DNA of 64,000 nt from Geminicoccus roseus DSM 18922 (lineage in GTDB: Bacteria; Pseudomonadota; Alphaproteobacteria; Geminicoccales; Geminicoccaceae): positions 806,001 through 870,000 of the forward strand of contig NZ_KE386572.1 in NCBI RefSeq assembly GCF_000427665.1, written 5' to 3'. Both the position numbers and the translations under genes were made by a program. The notes below the pieces were generated by a model, which was given only the letters and a program-made list of their open reading frames with translations, was not told where the DNA came from and searched no databases. Numbering within the stretch: the stretch's first letter is position 1; every line of letters starts with the position of its first letter. Positions 25,243 through 33,779 of the stretch are shown piece after piece.

Positions 25243-25273
25243 CTCCCGCCGGCCGACGCAGGGCCGGCGGGAG
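25243..25273 (+). terminator. Perfect 12-bp intercistronic hairpin after the binding-protein gene
   Basis: The arms CTCCCGCCGGCC (25243-25254) and GGCCGGCGGGAG (25262-25273) enclose a 7-base loop, with no T-run. It lies between the binding protein and permease genes. It most likely protects the upstream mRNA from 3' decay or partly stops transcription, keeping the binding protein in excess. Confidence 0.6.
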
Positions 25274-25301
25274 CCTGCCCCATCAGCTCCCGGGAACGGT
25301 C

Positions 25302-26168
25302 ATGGATCTCGCTTTCATCGTCCTCATCCAGATCGTGACCAGCGTCGCGATGCTGGCCCTGATCAGCCTCGGCCTCGCCGTCATCTTCGGCATGATGCGC
25401 GTCATCAACCTCGCCCATGGCGAGTTTTTGATGCTGGGCGCCTATGCCGCCATCCTCGCCACCGGCCACGGCGTCAACCTGTGGATCTCCATGCTGCTGG
25501 TGGCGCCGGTGTCGGTGGCGATCGTGGGCGTCATCGTGGAACGCCTGATCATCCGCCGCCTCTACGGCCGCATGATCGACACCATGCTCGCGACCTGGGG
25601 GCTCTCGCTGGCCCTGATCGGCCTGGTCACCATGGTCTTCGGCAACACCAACACCGGCTTTTCCGCCCCGCTTGGCAGCATCGCCATCGGCGACTTCCGG
25701 ATGTCGGCCTATGAACTGTTCCTGGTGGTGTTCACCGCTCTGCTGATGGCGGCGGTGTTTGCGGTGTTCCGCTTCACCCGCCTGGGCCTGATCGCGCGCG
25801 GTACCATGCAGAACCCGGACATGGCCGCCGCCCTGGGGATCGCGCCCTCCACCGTCTATGCGATCACCTTCGCGGTCGGCGCCGCCCTGTCCGGCCTAGC
25901 CGGCGCCCTGATCGCACCGCTTGCCGGCGTTGTGCCGACCATGGGGACCGCCTACATCGCCAAGGCCTTCATCACCGTCATCACCGGCGGGGCAGCGATC
26001 CTGGCCGGCACCCTGAGCGCCTCAGGCCTGCTCGGCACGGTCAACACGCTCGGCAGCTTCCTGACCACCCCGGTCCTGGGCGAGGTCGGCCTGCTCGCCG
26101 CCGCCATCGTGCTCCTGCGCCTCCTGCCCCGCGGCATCACCGGCCGCTTCCTCAAGGGCTCCCTATGA
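25302..26168 (+). CDS. Branched-chain/amide-type ABC permease (LivH/UrtB-like)
   Basis: This 288-residue inner-membrane permease has about eight hydrophobic helices. Family blocks are LAVIFGMMRVINLAHGEFLM, RRLYGRMIDTMLATWGLSL, TRLGLIARGTMQNPDMAAAL and a final AIVLLRLLPRGITGRF. It starts 67 bases after the binding-protein gene, beyond the hairpin, and overlaps the next permease gene by four bases. It pairs with the second permease to form the channel of the amide/urea-type importer. Confidence 0.88.
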   Translation: MDLAFIVLIQIVTSVAMLALISLGLAVIFGMMRVINLAHGEFLMLGAYAAILATGHGVNLWISMLLVAPVSVAIVGVIVERLIIRRLYGRMIDTMLATWGLSLALIGLVTMVFGNTNTGFSAPLGSIAIGDFRMSAYELFLVVFTALLMAAVFAVFRFTRLGLIARGTMQNPDMAAALGIAPSTVYAITFAVGAALSGLAGALIAPLAGVVPTMGTAYIAKAFITVITGGAAILAGTLSASGLLGTVNTLGSFLTTPVLGEVGLLAAAIVLLRLLPRGITGRFLKGSL

Positions 26169-27154
26169 ACGCCGCGCTGAAATCCACCTGGGGCCCGATC
26201 GCCCTGGCCGCGATCGCCGCCCTGGTCGCCTGCTGGTACCTGCCCGCTTCCATGGAACTGTTCGCGCTGATCAACGCCACCGTTTTCGTCAGCATGGCGA
26301 TCCTGGCGCTCAGCCTGGCCCTGGTCTGGGGCTATGGCGGCATCCTGTGCTTCGGCCAGGCCGCCTTCTTCGGCCTGGGCGGCTACACCTATGCGGTCGC
26401 CGCAATCAATCTGGGCGACACCACCGGCGCCGTGCCGCTGGCGATCCTGGTCCCGGCCGGCTTCGCGGCGCTGCTGGGCTACTTCCTGTTCTACGGCCGG
26501 ATCAGCGACGTCTACCTGGGCGTCATCACCCTGACCGTCACCCTGATCCTGTTCAAGTTCATCAACTCCACCGCCGGCGACATGTGGACGATCGGCCAGG
26601 CCCCGCTCGGCGGCTTCAACGGCATCCCAATGACCCCGCCGCTCAACTTCCCGGGCGACATGAGCGCCATGCTGATGCCCGACCAGATCTTCGTCCTGGC
26701 GGTGCTCGGCCTCCTGCTCTGCTACGTGATCGCCAAGCTGATCCTGGCCAGCCATTTTGGCCGGGTGGTGGTGGCGGTGAAGGAAAACGAGCTGCGCGCG
26801 GAGCTCCTGGGCTACGACGTCCGGCTCTACAAGCTGGTTATCTTCATCATCGGCGGTGCCATGGCCGGTCTGGCCGGGATGTTCTTCGCCAACTGCGTGT
26901 TCGTCAGTCCGACCATGTTCTCGCTGGGTTATTCCGGCCAGATCATCATCTGGGTGATCGTGGGGGGCCTGGGCACCCTGGTCGGCCCGGTGATCGGCTG
27001 CATCCTCCTGCAGATGCTGACCAACTGGGCCGGCACCCTGGAAGGCATCGACCCGAACCTGGTGCTGGGTGCCATCCTGGTGGCCGCGGTCCTCCTGCTG
27101 CCCAAGGGCCTGCTGCCGACCATCACCGGCCTGCTACGCCGGGGAGACCGCTGA
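26165..27154 (+). CDS. Branched-chain/amide-type ABC permease (LivM/UrtC-like)
   Basis: This 329-residue inner-membrane protein shows LivM-family blocks. They are LALVWGYGGILCFGQAAFFG, LGGYTYAVAAIN, GRISDVYLGVITLTVTLILF, HFGRVVVAVKENELRAELLG and IIWVIVGGLGTLVGPVIGC. About nine to ten transmembrane helices are visible. The ATG overlaps the stop of the LivH-like gene, and the ATPase gene begins immediately after its stop. It is the second half of the heterodimeric channel. Confidence 0.88.
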   Translation: MNAALKSTWGPIALAAIAALVACWYLPASMELFALINATVFVSMAILALSLALVWGYGGILCFGQAAFFGLGGYTYAVAAINLGDTTGAVPLAILVPAGFAALLGYFLFYGRISDVYLGVITLTVTLILFKFINSTAGDMWTIGQAPLGGFNGIPMTPPLNFPGDMSAMLMPDQIFVLAVLGLLLCYVIAKLILASHFGRVVVAVKENELRAELLGYDVRLYKLVIFIIGGAMAGLAGMFFANCVFVSPTMFSLGYSGQIIIWVIVGGLGTLVGPVIGCILLQMLTNWAGTLEGIDPNLVLGAILVAAVLLLPKGLLPTITGLLRRGDR

Positions 27155-27898
27155 ATGAGCGCCATGCTGGAGACCAGCGGCCTGACCATGCGCTTTGGCG
27201 GCGTGGTGGCGGTCGACCATGTCGACTTCAGGATCAACGAGGGCGAGCTGCGCTGCCTGATCGGCCCGAACGGGGCCGGCAAGAGCACCTTCTTCAAGTG
27301 CCTGACCGGCCAGTACAAGCCGACCTCCGGCACGATCCGCCTGCGCGAGCACGACGTGACCGGCTGGGACAGCTTCGCGATCGCCAGGCTGGGCGTCGGC
27401 ATCAAGACCCAGGTGCCTTCGGTGTTCGACGGGATCAGCGTGCGCGACAGCGTGACGATCTCAGCCCGCCGCCGCTACGGTGCCATTCTGGCGCGCAAGC
27501 GCACCGCCGACGTGCTCGGCCGGATCGGAATCGAGGACATCGCCGACAGGCCGATCGGCCTGCTCTCGCACGGCTCCCGCCAGCTGGTCGAGCTGGCCAC
27601 CGTGGTCGCGTCCGAGCCCGACCTGATCATCCTGGACGAGCCCACCGCCGGCATGACCGCGGAGGAGACCGCCCGCACCGCCGCCCTGATCCGCCAGCTC
27701 AACGAACGTCACGCCATCGTGGTGGTGGAGCACGACATGCAGTTCATCCGCTCGATCGCCAAGACCGTCACGGTGTTCCACCAGGGCCGGGTGCTGATCG
27801 AGGACAGGGTCGACACGGTGATGAGCGACCCGGTCGTCCGCGACGTCTATCTGGGCAAGGATCCAATCCGCCCGGCCACCGCGAGGGTCCTGGCATGA
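27155..27898 (+). CDS. ABC transporter ATP-binding protein (LivG/UrtD-like)
   Basis: This 247-residue ATPase of the HAAT importer has Walker A GPNGAGKSTFF, a signature region GLLSHGSRQLVELATVV (SHGSRQ in place of the usual LSGGQ), Walker B LIILDEPTAGMT, and the switch His in VVVVEHDMQFI. The degenerate signature is also seen in UrtD-like proteins. The gene starts directly after the permease stop and overlaps the second ATPase gene by four bases. Confidence 0.9.
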   Translation: MSAMLETSGLTMRFGGVVAVDHVDFRINEGELRCLIGPNGAGKSTFFKCLTGQYKPTSGTIRLREHDVTGWDSFAIARLGVGIKTQVPSVFDGISVRDSVTISARRRYGAILARKRTADVLGRIGIEDIADRPIGLLSHGSRQLVELATVVASEPDLIILDEPTAGMTAEETARTAALIRQLNERHAIVVVEHDMQFIRSIAKTVTVFHQGRVLIEDRVDTVMSDPVVRDVYLGKDPIRPATARVLA

Positions 27899-28590
27899 TC
27901 CGGATCGAAGGCCTCGCGTCCGGCTATGGCCGCATCCAGGTGCTGAACGGCGTCGACCTGCAGGTCCGCCGCGGCTGCTTCACCGGCATCCTCGGCCATA
28001 ACGGCATGGGCAAGTCGACCCTGCTGAAGACGATCGTCGGCCATTTGCCGGCGATGTCGGGGCGGATCGAACTGGCCGGCGAGGACGTCACCCGCCTGCC
28101 GGTGCATGTCCGCGCCCGCAAGGGCATCGGCTACGTGCCCCAGGGCCGTCAGATCTTCCCGGCCTTGAGCGTGCTCGACAACCTGCGCATGGGCTGCGCC
28201 GCCAAGGGCCTGTCCGACGACGGCATCGACGCGATCATCGACGACTTCCCGCAGCTCCGCCGCCTGCTGGATCGCCCGGGCGGGGCGCTGTCCGGCGGGG
28301 AGCAGCAGCTCCTGGCGCTGGCCCGCTGCCTGTGCGGCAACCCGAGCGTGATCCTGCTGGACGAACCGACCGAGGGCATCCAGCCCTCGATCCTGCAGGA
28401 GATCGTCGAGCGCCTGCACGCGATCCGGGCCAAGCGCGAGCTGACCCTGCTCCTGGTGGAACAGAACCTGGAGTTCATCCGCGGCCTGTCGGAACGGATC
28501 TTCACCATCCAGAAGGGCAAGATCGCCCGCGAGCTGGATCCGGCGCAGCTGGACGACCACGAGCTGATCGGGGAGTTCGCCGGTGTGTGA
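27895..28590 (+). CDS. ABC transporter ATP-binding protein (LivF/UrtE-like)
   Basis: This 231-residue second ATPase has Walker A GHNGMGKSTLLK, the LivF block KGIGYVPQGRQIFPALSVLD, the canonical signature LSGGEQQLLALARCL, Walker B VILLDEPTEGIQPSI and switch region LLLVEQNLEF. With the LivG-like subunit, whose signature is degenerate, it forms the nucleotide-binding heterodimer. It ends the plus-strand importer operon. The convergent azlD gene stops 13 bases further on. Confidence 0.9.
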   Translation: MIRIEGLASGYGRIQVLNGVDLQVRRGCFTGILGHNGMGKSTLLKTIVGHLPAMSGRIELAGEDVTRLPVHVRARKGIGYVPQGRQIFPALSVLDNLRMGCAAKGLSDDGIDAIIDDFPQLRRLLDRPGGALSGGEQQLLALARCLCGNPSVILLDEPTEGIQPSILQEIVERLHAIRAKRELTLLLVEQNLEFIRGLSERIFTIQKGKIARELDPAQLDDHELIGEFAGV

Positions 28591-28603
28591 CCGGGCCGGC
28601 CCT

Positions 28604-28900
28604 TCAGACGGGCAGGTTGCGCAGGGCGATCAGGACGGCGGCGCCGGCGGCGAAGGTCACGAGCGCGCCGCCGCGCAGCGCCACCAGCCCCGTCACCAGG
28701 AGCGCCGCCAGCTCCGGCAGGCCGCCATCCAGCGCGGCCGGGGCCACCAGCGTGGTCAGCACCGCGGCCGGCACCGCGTTCAGGCCTGCCTGCACCCGCG
28801 GCGGCACATAGGCGAAGCGCGACAGGACCAGGTGGCCCAGCACGCGCGCGAGATAGGTCACGGCCGCCGCCGCGAGGATGATCCACAGCGTCGTGCTCAT
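28604..28900 (-). CDS. azlD: AzlD-family branched-chain amino acid export subunit
   Basis: This 98-residue membrane protein has three to four helices and begins MSTTLWIILAAAAVTYLARV. It includes the AzlD pattern RVQAGLNAVPAAVLTTLVAP and ends with a helix AAVLIALRNLPV. It overlaps azlC by four bases (ATGA). AzlC and AzlD together export branched-chain amino acids or analogues. The pair is in reverse orientation between an import operon and an amidase gene, so it has its own promoter. Confidence 0.85.
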   Translation of the reverse strand: MSTTLWIILAAAAVTYLARVLGHLVLSRFAYVPPRVQAGLNAVPAAVLTTLVAPAALDGGLPELAALLVTGLVALRGGALVTFAAGAAVLIALRNLPV

Positions 28901-29610
28901 CCCCGCGACGGCTCCACGTATCGCGGCAGCGGCATGGCCGCCGCCAGCAGGATGCCGGCCAGCGCGCCGACCGAGACATGCCAGGGGGAGCCCACGGTCA
29001 CGTAGGCCAGCATCGAGACGACCGCGCTGGCCGCCACCACCGGCAGCCAGTTCGCCCGCCGCCGGAAGCCCATGACAAGGCTGAGGAAGTAGATTGGCAC
29101 CAGAAAGTCGAGGCCCAGCGCATGCGGATCGGTGACCAGCCTGCCGAAGGCGGCGCCCAAGGCCGCTTCCGCGATCCAGGTCAGGTAGATCGGCAGGGCC
29201 AGGCCCAGATACCATCCGAGTGTCAGCCTGCGGCCCTGCTCGGCCTCCCGCTCGGTCTCGGCATATTGCAGGTCGACCAGCAGGAAGAACGCCAGCGCCT
29301 TCTGCGCGCCCGGCCAGTGGGCGATCAGCCGGCCGGCCGCTGCCGAGTAGAGGATCGAGCGGGTGTTCACGATGAAGATCGAGAGCACGATCATCCAGGG
29401 TGCTGCCTGCTGGCCGAACAGCTCCACCCCGACGATCTGGCTGGCGCCGCCATAGACCAGCGCGCTCATCAGCGTCGCCTCCGCGATGCTGAAGCCGTTG
29501 TCGGCCGCCAGCGCCCCGAACAGCAGCCCGAACGGCGCGATCGCGATGATCATCGGCGGCGTTGCGCGAGCTCCACGCCAGAACTCCGCGCTGCCTGATC
29601 CGGCCGACAT
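28897..29610 (-). CDS. azlC: AzlC-family branched-chain amino acid exporter
   Basis: This protein of about 237 residues has the AzlC signatures FWRGARATPPMIIAIAPFGL, ALVYGGASQIVGVELFGQQA, FIVNTRSILYSAAAGRLI and LDFLVPIYFLSLVMGFRRR. The start at 29610 (MSAGSGSAEFW) follows a GGGGAG site; an upstream in-frame ATG at 29706 gives an atypical N-terminus. It is the larger, pore-forming subunit with about six helices and is translated together with azlD. The amidase gene diverges from it 120 bases away. Confidence 0.87.
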   Translation of the reverse strand: MSAGSGSAEFWRGARATPPMIIAIAPFGLLFGALAADNGFSIAEATLMSALVYGGASQIVGVELFGQQAAPWMIVLSIFIVNTRSILYSAAAGRLIAHWPGAQKALAFFLLVDLQYAETEREAEQGRRLTLGWYLGLALPIYLTWIAEAALGAAFGRLVTDPHALGLDFLVPIYFLSLVMGFRRRANWLPVVAASAVVSMLAYVTVGSPWHVSVGALAGILLAAAMPLPRYVEPSRG

Positions 29611-29730
29611 GCCCACTCCCCGATCATCCACTTCCGCCAGCGCCCGCGACGCCGCCCATGCCCCGGCCGGCAGGGCGTGCTGGCCGACTTCTTCCCGCGC
29701 AACCAACGATCACGACAGGAGAACGCTTCG

Positions 29731-31263
29731 ATGACGCTGAACACGGTCAAGGCACCCACGCCGGAGCAGCTTCGGGAGGTCGCGGCCGAGCTCGGCATGA
29801 CCTTCACCGACGAGGACCTGGCCCATCATCTGGCTTCGTTCACCGCGGGCCTAGCCGCCTATGATATCGTCGACAAGATGACCGACGAGCTGCCGCCGGT
29901 GAAATATCCGCGCCTGCCCGGCTACCGGCCGTCCGGCGAGGAGAACAAGTACGGTGCCTGGTACGTCAAGACGACCGTCGAGGGCGCGCCCGAAGGCAAG
30001 CTCAAGGGCAAGAAGGTCGCCCTGAAGGACAACGTGCTGCTGGCCGGCGTGCCGATGATGAACGGTGCGGCGACGCTCGAGGGCTACGTGCCCGACGTGG
30101 ACGCCACCATCGTCACCCGGATGCTGGATGCCGGCGCCACCATCGTCGGCAAGGCGGTGTGCGAGTTCTTCTGCTTCTCCGGCGGCAGCCACACCTCCGC
30201 GTCCGGCCCGGTCCACAACCCGCACCGCATGGGCTACTCGGCCGGCGGCTCCTCGTCCGGCTCGGCAGCGCTGGTGGCGGCCGGCGAGGTGCCGATGGCG
30301 ATCGGCGGCGACCAGGGCGGCTCGATCCGGATGCCGGCCTCCTATTGCGGCATCTACGGCATGAAGCCGACCCATGGCCTGGTGCCCTATACCGGGATCA
30401 TGCCGATCGAGCTGACCATCGACCATACCGGGCCGATGACCGCCACGGTCGAGGACAACGCGCTGCTCCTGGAAGTGCTGGCCGGCCCGGACGGGCTGGA
30501 CCCGCGCCAGTACGGCCCCACGGAGGTCCCCGCCTATACCGAGGCGCTCGGCAAGGACATCAAGGGCCTGAAGATCGCGGTGGTGCGCGAGGGCTTCGGC
30601 TGGGACCAGTCCCAGGTCGAATCGGACAAGGTGGTGAAGGAGGCGGTCGCCCGGCTGAAGGCGCTGGGCGCGGTGGTCGAGGAGGTCTCGATCCCGATGC
30701 ACCGGGCCGGCATCGCCATCTGGCAACCGATCGGCGCCGAGGGCGCCACCATGCAGATGATGCACGGCAACGGATTCGGCTTCAACTGGCAGGGGCTCTA
30801 CGTCAACAGCCTGATCGACTTCCACGCCAACTGGCGCTACCGGGCCGACGAGATCTCCGACACGCTCAAGAACACCATGCTGCTCGGCCAGTACATGCTG
30901 AACAAGCATCGCGGCCGCTACTATGCCAAGGCGCAAAATCTGGTGCGGCGCCTGCGCGCGGCGTATGATTCGGTGCTGGCCGACTACGACCTGATCGCCA
31001 TGCCGACCTTGCCGCTCACCGCCACCAGGCTGCCGGCCGCGGACGCGCCGATCCCTGAGATCCTGGCGCGCGCCTTCGAGATGCTGCCGAACACCGCCCC
31101 GTTCGACTGCACCCACCACCCGGCGATGAGCGTTCCCTGCGGCATGGTCGACGGCCTGCCGGTGGGCCTGCAGCTGGTCGGCAAGATGTACGACGAGAGC
31201 ACCATCTATACGGCAGCCCACGCCTTCGAGCAGAAGGTCGACTGGAAGTCCATCAGCGCATGA
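29731..31263 (+). CDS. Amidase (amidase signature family, nitrile-hydratase-type)
   Basis: This 510-residue amidase hydrolyses amides to acid and ammonia. The catalytic Lys99 (VALKDN), Ser174 (AGGSSSGSA) and Ser198 (GDQGGSIRMPAS) are each offset by three from Lys96/Ser171/Ser195 of the Rhodococcus enantioselective amidase. The N-terminal alpha-helical domain (EQLREVAAELGMTFTDEDLA) of that subgroup is present. An AGGAGA site precedes the ATG. It overlaps the ABM-domain gene by four bases. The amide-type importer upstream suggests uptake and breakdown of short amides for nitrogen. No nitrile hydratase gene is in the window. Confidence 0.9.
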   Translation: MTLNTVKAPTPEQLREVAAELGMTFTDEDLAHHLASFTAGLAAYDIVDKMTDELPPVKYPRLPGYRPSGEENKYGAWYVKTTVEGAPEGKLKGKKVALKDNVLLAGVPMMNGAATLEGYVPDVDATIVTRMLDAGATIVGKAVCEFFCFSGGSHTSASGPVHNPHRMGYSAGGSSSGSAALVAAGEVPMAIGGDQGGSIRMPASYCGIYGMKPTHGLVPYTGIMPIELTIDHTGPMTATVEDNALLLEVLAGPDGLDPRQYGPTEVPAYTEALGKDIKGLKIAVVREGFGWDQSQVESDKVVKEAVARLKALGAVVEEVSIPMHRAGIAIWQPIGAEGATMQMMHGNGFGFNWQGLYVNSLIDFHANWRYRADEISDTLKNTMLLGQYMLNKHRGRYYAKAQNLVRRLRAAYDSVLADYDLIAMPTLPLTATRLPAADAPIPEILARAFEMLPNTAPFDCTHHPAMSVPCGMVDGLPVGLQLVGKMYDESTIYTAAHAFEQKVDWKSISA

Positions 31264-31553
31264 TCACCATCACCGCGATCATCAAGGCGAAGCCCGGCCA
31301 CGAGGAGGAGGTCCACCAGGCCCTGCTCCAGTCAGGCACGGAGGGCTCCATCCACGAGCCGGACACGATCGGCTACCATATCGGCCGCGCCGCGGACGAT
31401 CCGCTGACCTTCACCACCTTCGAGCGCTTCGCCGACAAGGCCGCGATGGACCTGCACAACGCGACCACCGGCAAGAAGTTCTTCGACACGGTCGGCCACC
31501 TCCTGGACGGCGCCCCGGCCTTCGCGATCTGCGAGGAGATCTGGGTGAAGTGA
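31260..31553 (+). CDS. ABM-domain putative monooxygenase-like protein
   Basis: This 97-residue small protein has a dimeric alpha-beta barrel ABM fold: MITITAIIKAKPGHEEEVHQ, a middle TFTTFERFADKAAMDLHN, and a final AFAICEEIWVK. Such proteins include quinol monooxygenases and stress or detoxifying factors. Its start overlaps the amidase stop (ATGA), so it is translated with the amidase. Its role in amide use is not known. Confidence 0.8.
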   Translation: MITITAIIKAKPGHEEEVHQALLQSGTEGSIHEPDTIGYHIGRAADDPLTFTTFERFADKAAMDLHNATTGKKFFDTVGHLLDGAPAFAICEEIWVK

Positions 31554-31590
31554 TTACCTGGGGCGTAATCGACGCGCTCCCATGATGAAC

Positions 31591-31631
31591 GGCATGGTCT
31601 CCTCGCACGCAACATCCGAGGAGACCATGCC
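31591..31631 (+). promoter_or_regulatory. Perfect 15-bp hairpin covering the ribosome binding site of the SnoaL-like gene
   Basis: The arms GGCATGGTCTCCTCG (31591-31605) and CGAGGAGACCATGCC (31617-31631) pair perfectly around an 11-base loop. The right arm contains the GAGGAG ribosome binding site and ends one base before the ATG at 31632. Read as RNA it would hide the ribosome binding site. Read as DNA it could be an operator. No T-run follows. Confidence 0.7.
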
Positions 31632-31994
31632 ATGTTCGAGCCTCACGCCATCGCCGCCGCCTACCTTGCGGCCTGGAATGCACGGGACCCGGCGGAGCGC
31701 CGGCTGGCCGTGGCCCAGGCCTGGAGCAACGACGGCAGCTATCTCGACCCGATGATGGAAGCCGAGGGGCACGCCGGGCTGGACGCGATGATCGCGGCGG
31801 CACAGGCGCAGTTCCCGGGCCTGAGCTTCACCCTGCACGGCCGCCCCGAGCTTCATCACAACCGGATCCGCTTTTCCTGGGCGCTGGCGCCCGAGAACAG
31901 CGCGCCAGTGGCCTTCGGCACCGACTTCGGCATCGTCGCCGAGGATGGCCGGCTGCAGGCGGTCACCGGCTTTCTCGACCAGGGAGCCGCGTGA
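31632..31994 (+). CDS. SnoaL-like (NTF2-fold) protein
   Basis: This 120-residue protein has an NTF2/SnoaL-like fold. It starts with a helix (AIAAAYLAAWNARDPAERRL), then WSNDGSYLDPMMEAEGHAGL, then beta strands FTLHGRPELHHNRIRFSWAL, and a final strand LQAVTGFLDQG. Such small proteins act as isomerases, hydrolases or binding proteins; the function here is unknown. Its stop overlaps the hydrolase start (TGATG). Translation is probably controlled by the hairpin that contains its ribosome binding site. Confidence 0.78.
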   Translation: MFEPHAIAAAYLAAWNARDPAERRLAVAQAWSNDGSYLDPMMEAEGHAGLDAMIAAAQAQFPGLSFTLHGRPELHHNRIRFSWALAPENSAPVAFGTDFGIVAEDGRLQAVTGFLDQGAA

Positions 31995-32839
31995 TGCCGA
32001 TGCTGCGCACCGAGGACGGGGTCGGCCTGTTCTATCGCGACTGGGGCCAGGGCAAGCCGGTCGTGTTCGTGGCGAGTTGGTCGCTCACCTCCGATTCCTG
32101 GGGCTACCAGATGGCGCCCATGGTCCAGGAGGGCCTGCGCTGCGTGGCCTTTGACCGACGGGGCCATGGCCGCTCGGACGATCCCGGCCGCGGCTACGAC
32201 TACGACACGCTGGCCGACGACCTGGCGGCCGTGCTGGAGCGGCTGGACCTGTGGGACGTCACCCTGGTCGGCCACTCGATGGGACCGGGCGAGATCGTCC
32301 GCTACCTGACCCGCCACGGCAGCGCCCGGGTTGCCCGGATCGTCCTGCTCGGCACCATCACCCCGATGATCCAGCAGGCCGACGACAACCCGGAGGGCAT
32401 CCCCCGTCCGGTGTTCGAGGCGTTCCGCACGGGCGAGCTGATGCAGGACTTCCCGCAATGGATCGAGGCCAATGTCCGCCCGTTCCTCGCGGCCGACGCC
32501 TCCCCGCCGATGTTCGACTGGATCCGCCAGATGTGCCTGCAGAGTTCGTTGCAGGCGCTGCACGACTGCCACCTCACCATCACCGGCGCGGACTTCCGTG
32601 CGGAACTGCGCAAGGTCGACGTCCCGGCCCTGCTCCTGCACGGCGACCGGGACGTCACGAGCCCCCTAGCCCTGACCGCCGAGCCCACCGCCGAGCTTCT
32701 GCCAAACGCCCGGCTGAAGGTCTACGAGGGCGCTCCGCACGGCCTGTTCCTGACCCATGCGGCGCAGGTCAACGCCGATCTCCTGGCGTTCGTGCAGGAA
32801 GACGCCGCTACTTCACCGCCCCGGCCGACAGGCCCTTGA
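31994..32839 (+). CDS. Alpha/beta hydrolase (chloroperoxidase/esterase-like)
   Basis: This 281-residue hydrolase begins MPMLRTEDGVGLFYRDWGQG. It has the oxyanion-region VVFVASWSLTSDSWGY, AFDRRGHGRSDDPGRGYDYD, nucleophile elbow VGHSMGPGE, an acid in LLLHGDRDVTSP, and a final His in GAPHGLFLTHA. The RRGHGRS block and overall length resemble cofactor-free haloperoxidases and aryl esterases. It is coupled to the SnoaL-like gene. Its last 32 bases overlap the end of the convergent sugar permease gene. Confidence 0.85.
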   Translation: MPMLRTEDGVGLFYRDWGQGKPVVFVASWSLTSDSWGYQMAPMVQEGLRCVAFDRRGHGRSDDPGRGYDYDTLADDLAAVLERLDLWDVTLVGHSMGPGEIVRYLTRHGSARVARIVLLGTITPMIQQADDNPEGIPRPVFEAFRTGELMQDFPQWIEANVRPFLAADASPPMFDWIRQMCLQSSLQALHDCHLTITGADFRAELRKVDVPALLLHGDRDVTSPLALTAEPTAELLPNARLKVYEGAPHGLFLTHAAQVNADLLAFVQEDAATSPPRPTGP

Positions 32840-33743
32840 TGATGTAGCGCTCCAAGAGCACGCCCACGATCGCGAGCGGCAGGATCGCCGAGGTGGCGAG
32901 CGCCGCCATCGACCACCAGTTGACGCCCTGCGAGCCGGTCTGGCTGGCGACCATGACCGGCAGGGTCTTGGCGTCGGTGCTGGTGAGCAAGGCCGCGAAG
33001 AAATACTCGTTCCAGCACAGCACCAGGGACAGGATGAACGCCGCCACCATGCCCGGCAGGGCTATCGGCAGGATGATCCGCAGGAACGCGCCCCAGACCG
33101 AGGCGCCGTCGATGAAGGCGGCCTCCTCCAGCTCGATCGGGATGGTCATGAACTGGTCGCGCATGATCCAGATCACGATCGGCAGCACGGTGAGCGTGTA
33201 GAGCAGGATCAGGCCGATCCGCGTGTCGAGCAGCGCCAGTTCCTTGTAGAGGACCAGGAACGGCATCGCGAGGACCACCGGCGGCAGGATCAGTTGCGAG
33301 AGGAAGAAGAACGCGATGTCCTTGTTGCCGAGCTTGCCGAACTTGTACTGGAACCGGGTCAACCCGTAGGCGGCGAGCGAGCCCAGCACCACCGCAAGGA
33401 GCGAGGCGCCCACCGAGACGATGATGCTGTTCTCGAAGCGCTTGAGGAACTCGTCGCGCACGGTCGAGGTCCGCTCGAACGTGTCCGGCGACAGGCCCAG
33501 CGAGCGCCAGCCGCGCCAGTCCGGCTGGAAGTCGATCCAGGGGATCAGGTGGCCCTGGGTGACGTCGGCCGCGACCTTGAACGACGTCGTGATCGTCCAG
33601 TAGATCGGGAACAGCGAGACGAACGTCCAGAAGATCAGCAGCGCATAGACGATCACCCGGCCGGCCGTGGGGCCCCTGCGCCGGGCGCGGCCGGCAGGTG
33701 TCGCCTGCGCGCGCAGGCTCGCATTACTCGCCACGCGGGCCAC
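32808..33743 (-). CDS. Carbohydrate ABC permease (MalG-like)
   Basis: This 311-residue inner-membrane permease of the CUT1 type begins with a basic N-terminus and then VIVYALLIFWTFVSLFPIYW. Six helices are visible. The cytoplasmic EAA loop reads EEAAFIDGASVWGAFLRIILP-like, at about residues 206-226. It is the last gene of a three-gene unit (binding protein, MalF-like, MalG-like). No ATP-binding gene is adjacent, so a shared ATPase encoded elsewhere is needed. The substrate is a sugar or polyol, unspecified. Confidence 0.88.
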   Translation of the reverse strand: MARVASNASLRAQATPAGRARRRGPTAGRVIVYALLIFWTFVSLFPIYWTITTSFKVAADVTQGHLIPWIDFQPDWRGWRSLGLSPDTFERTSTVRDEFLKRFENSIIVSVGASLLAVVLGSLAAYGLTRFQYKFGKLGNKDIAFFFLSQLILPPVVLAMPFLVLYKELALLDTRIGLILLYTLTVLPIVIWIMRDQFMTIPIELEEAAFIDGASVWGAFLRIILPIALPGMVAAFILSLVLCWNEYFFAALLTSTDAKTLPVMVASQTGSQGVNWWSMAALATSAILPLAIVGVLLERYIIKGLSAGAVK

Positions 33744-33779
33744 TCCTTCGATCTTTCCGGGTCGTGCGATCGGTCCTGG

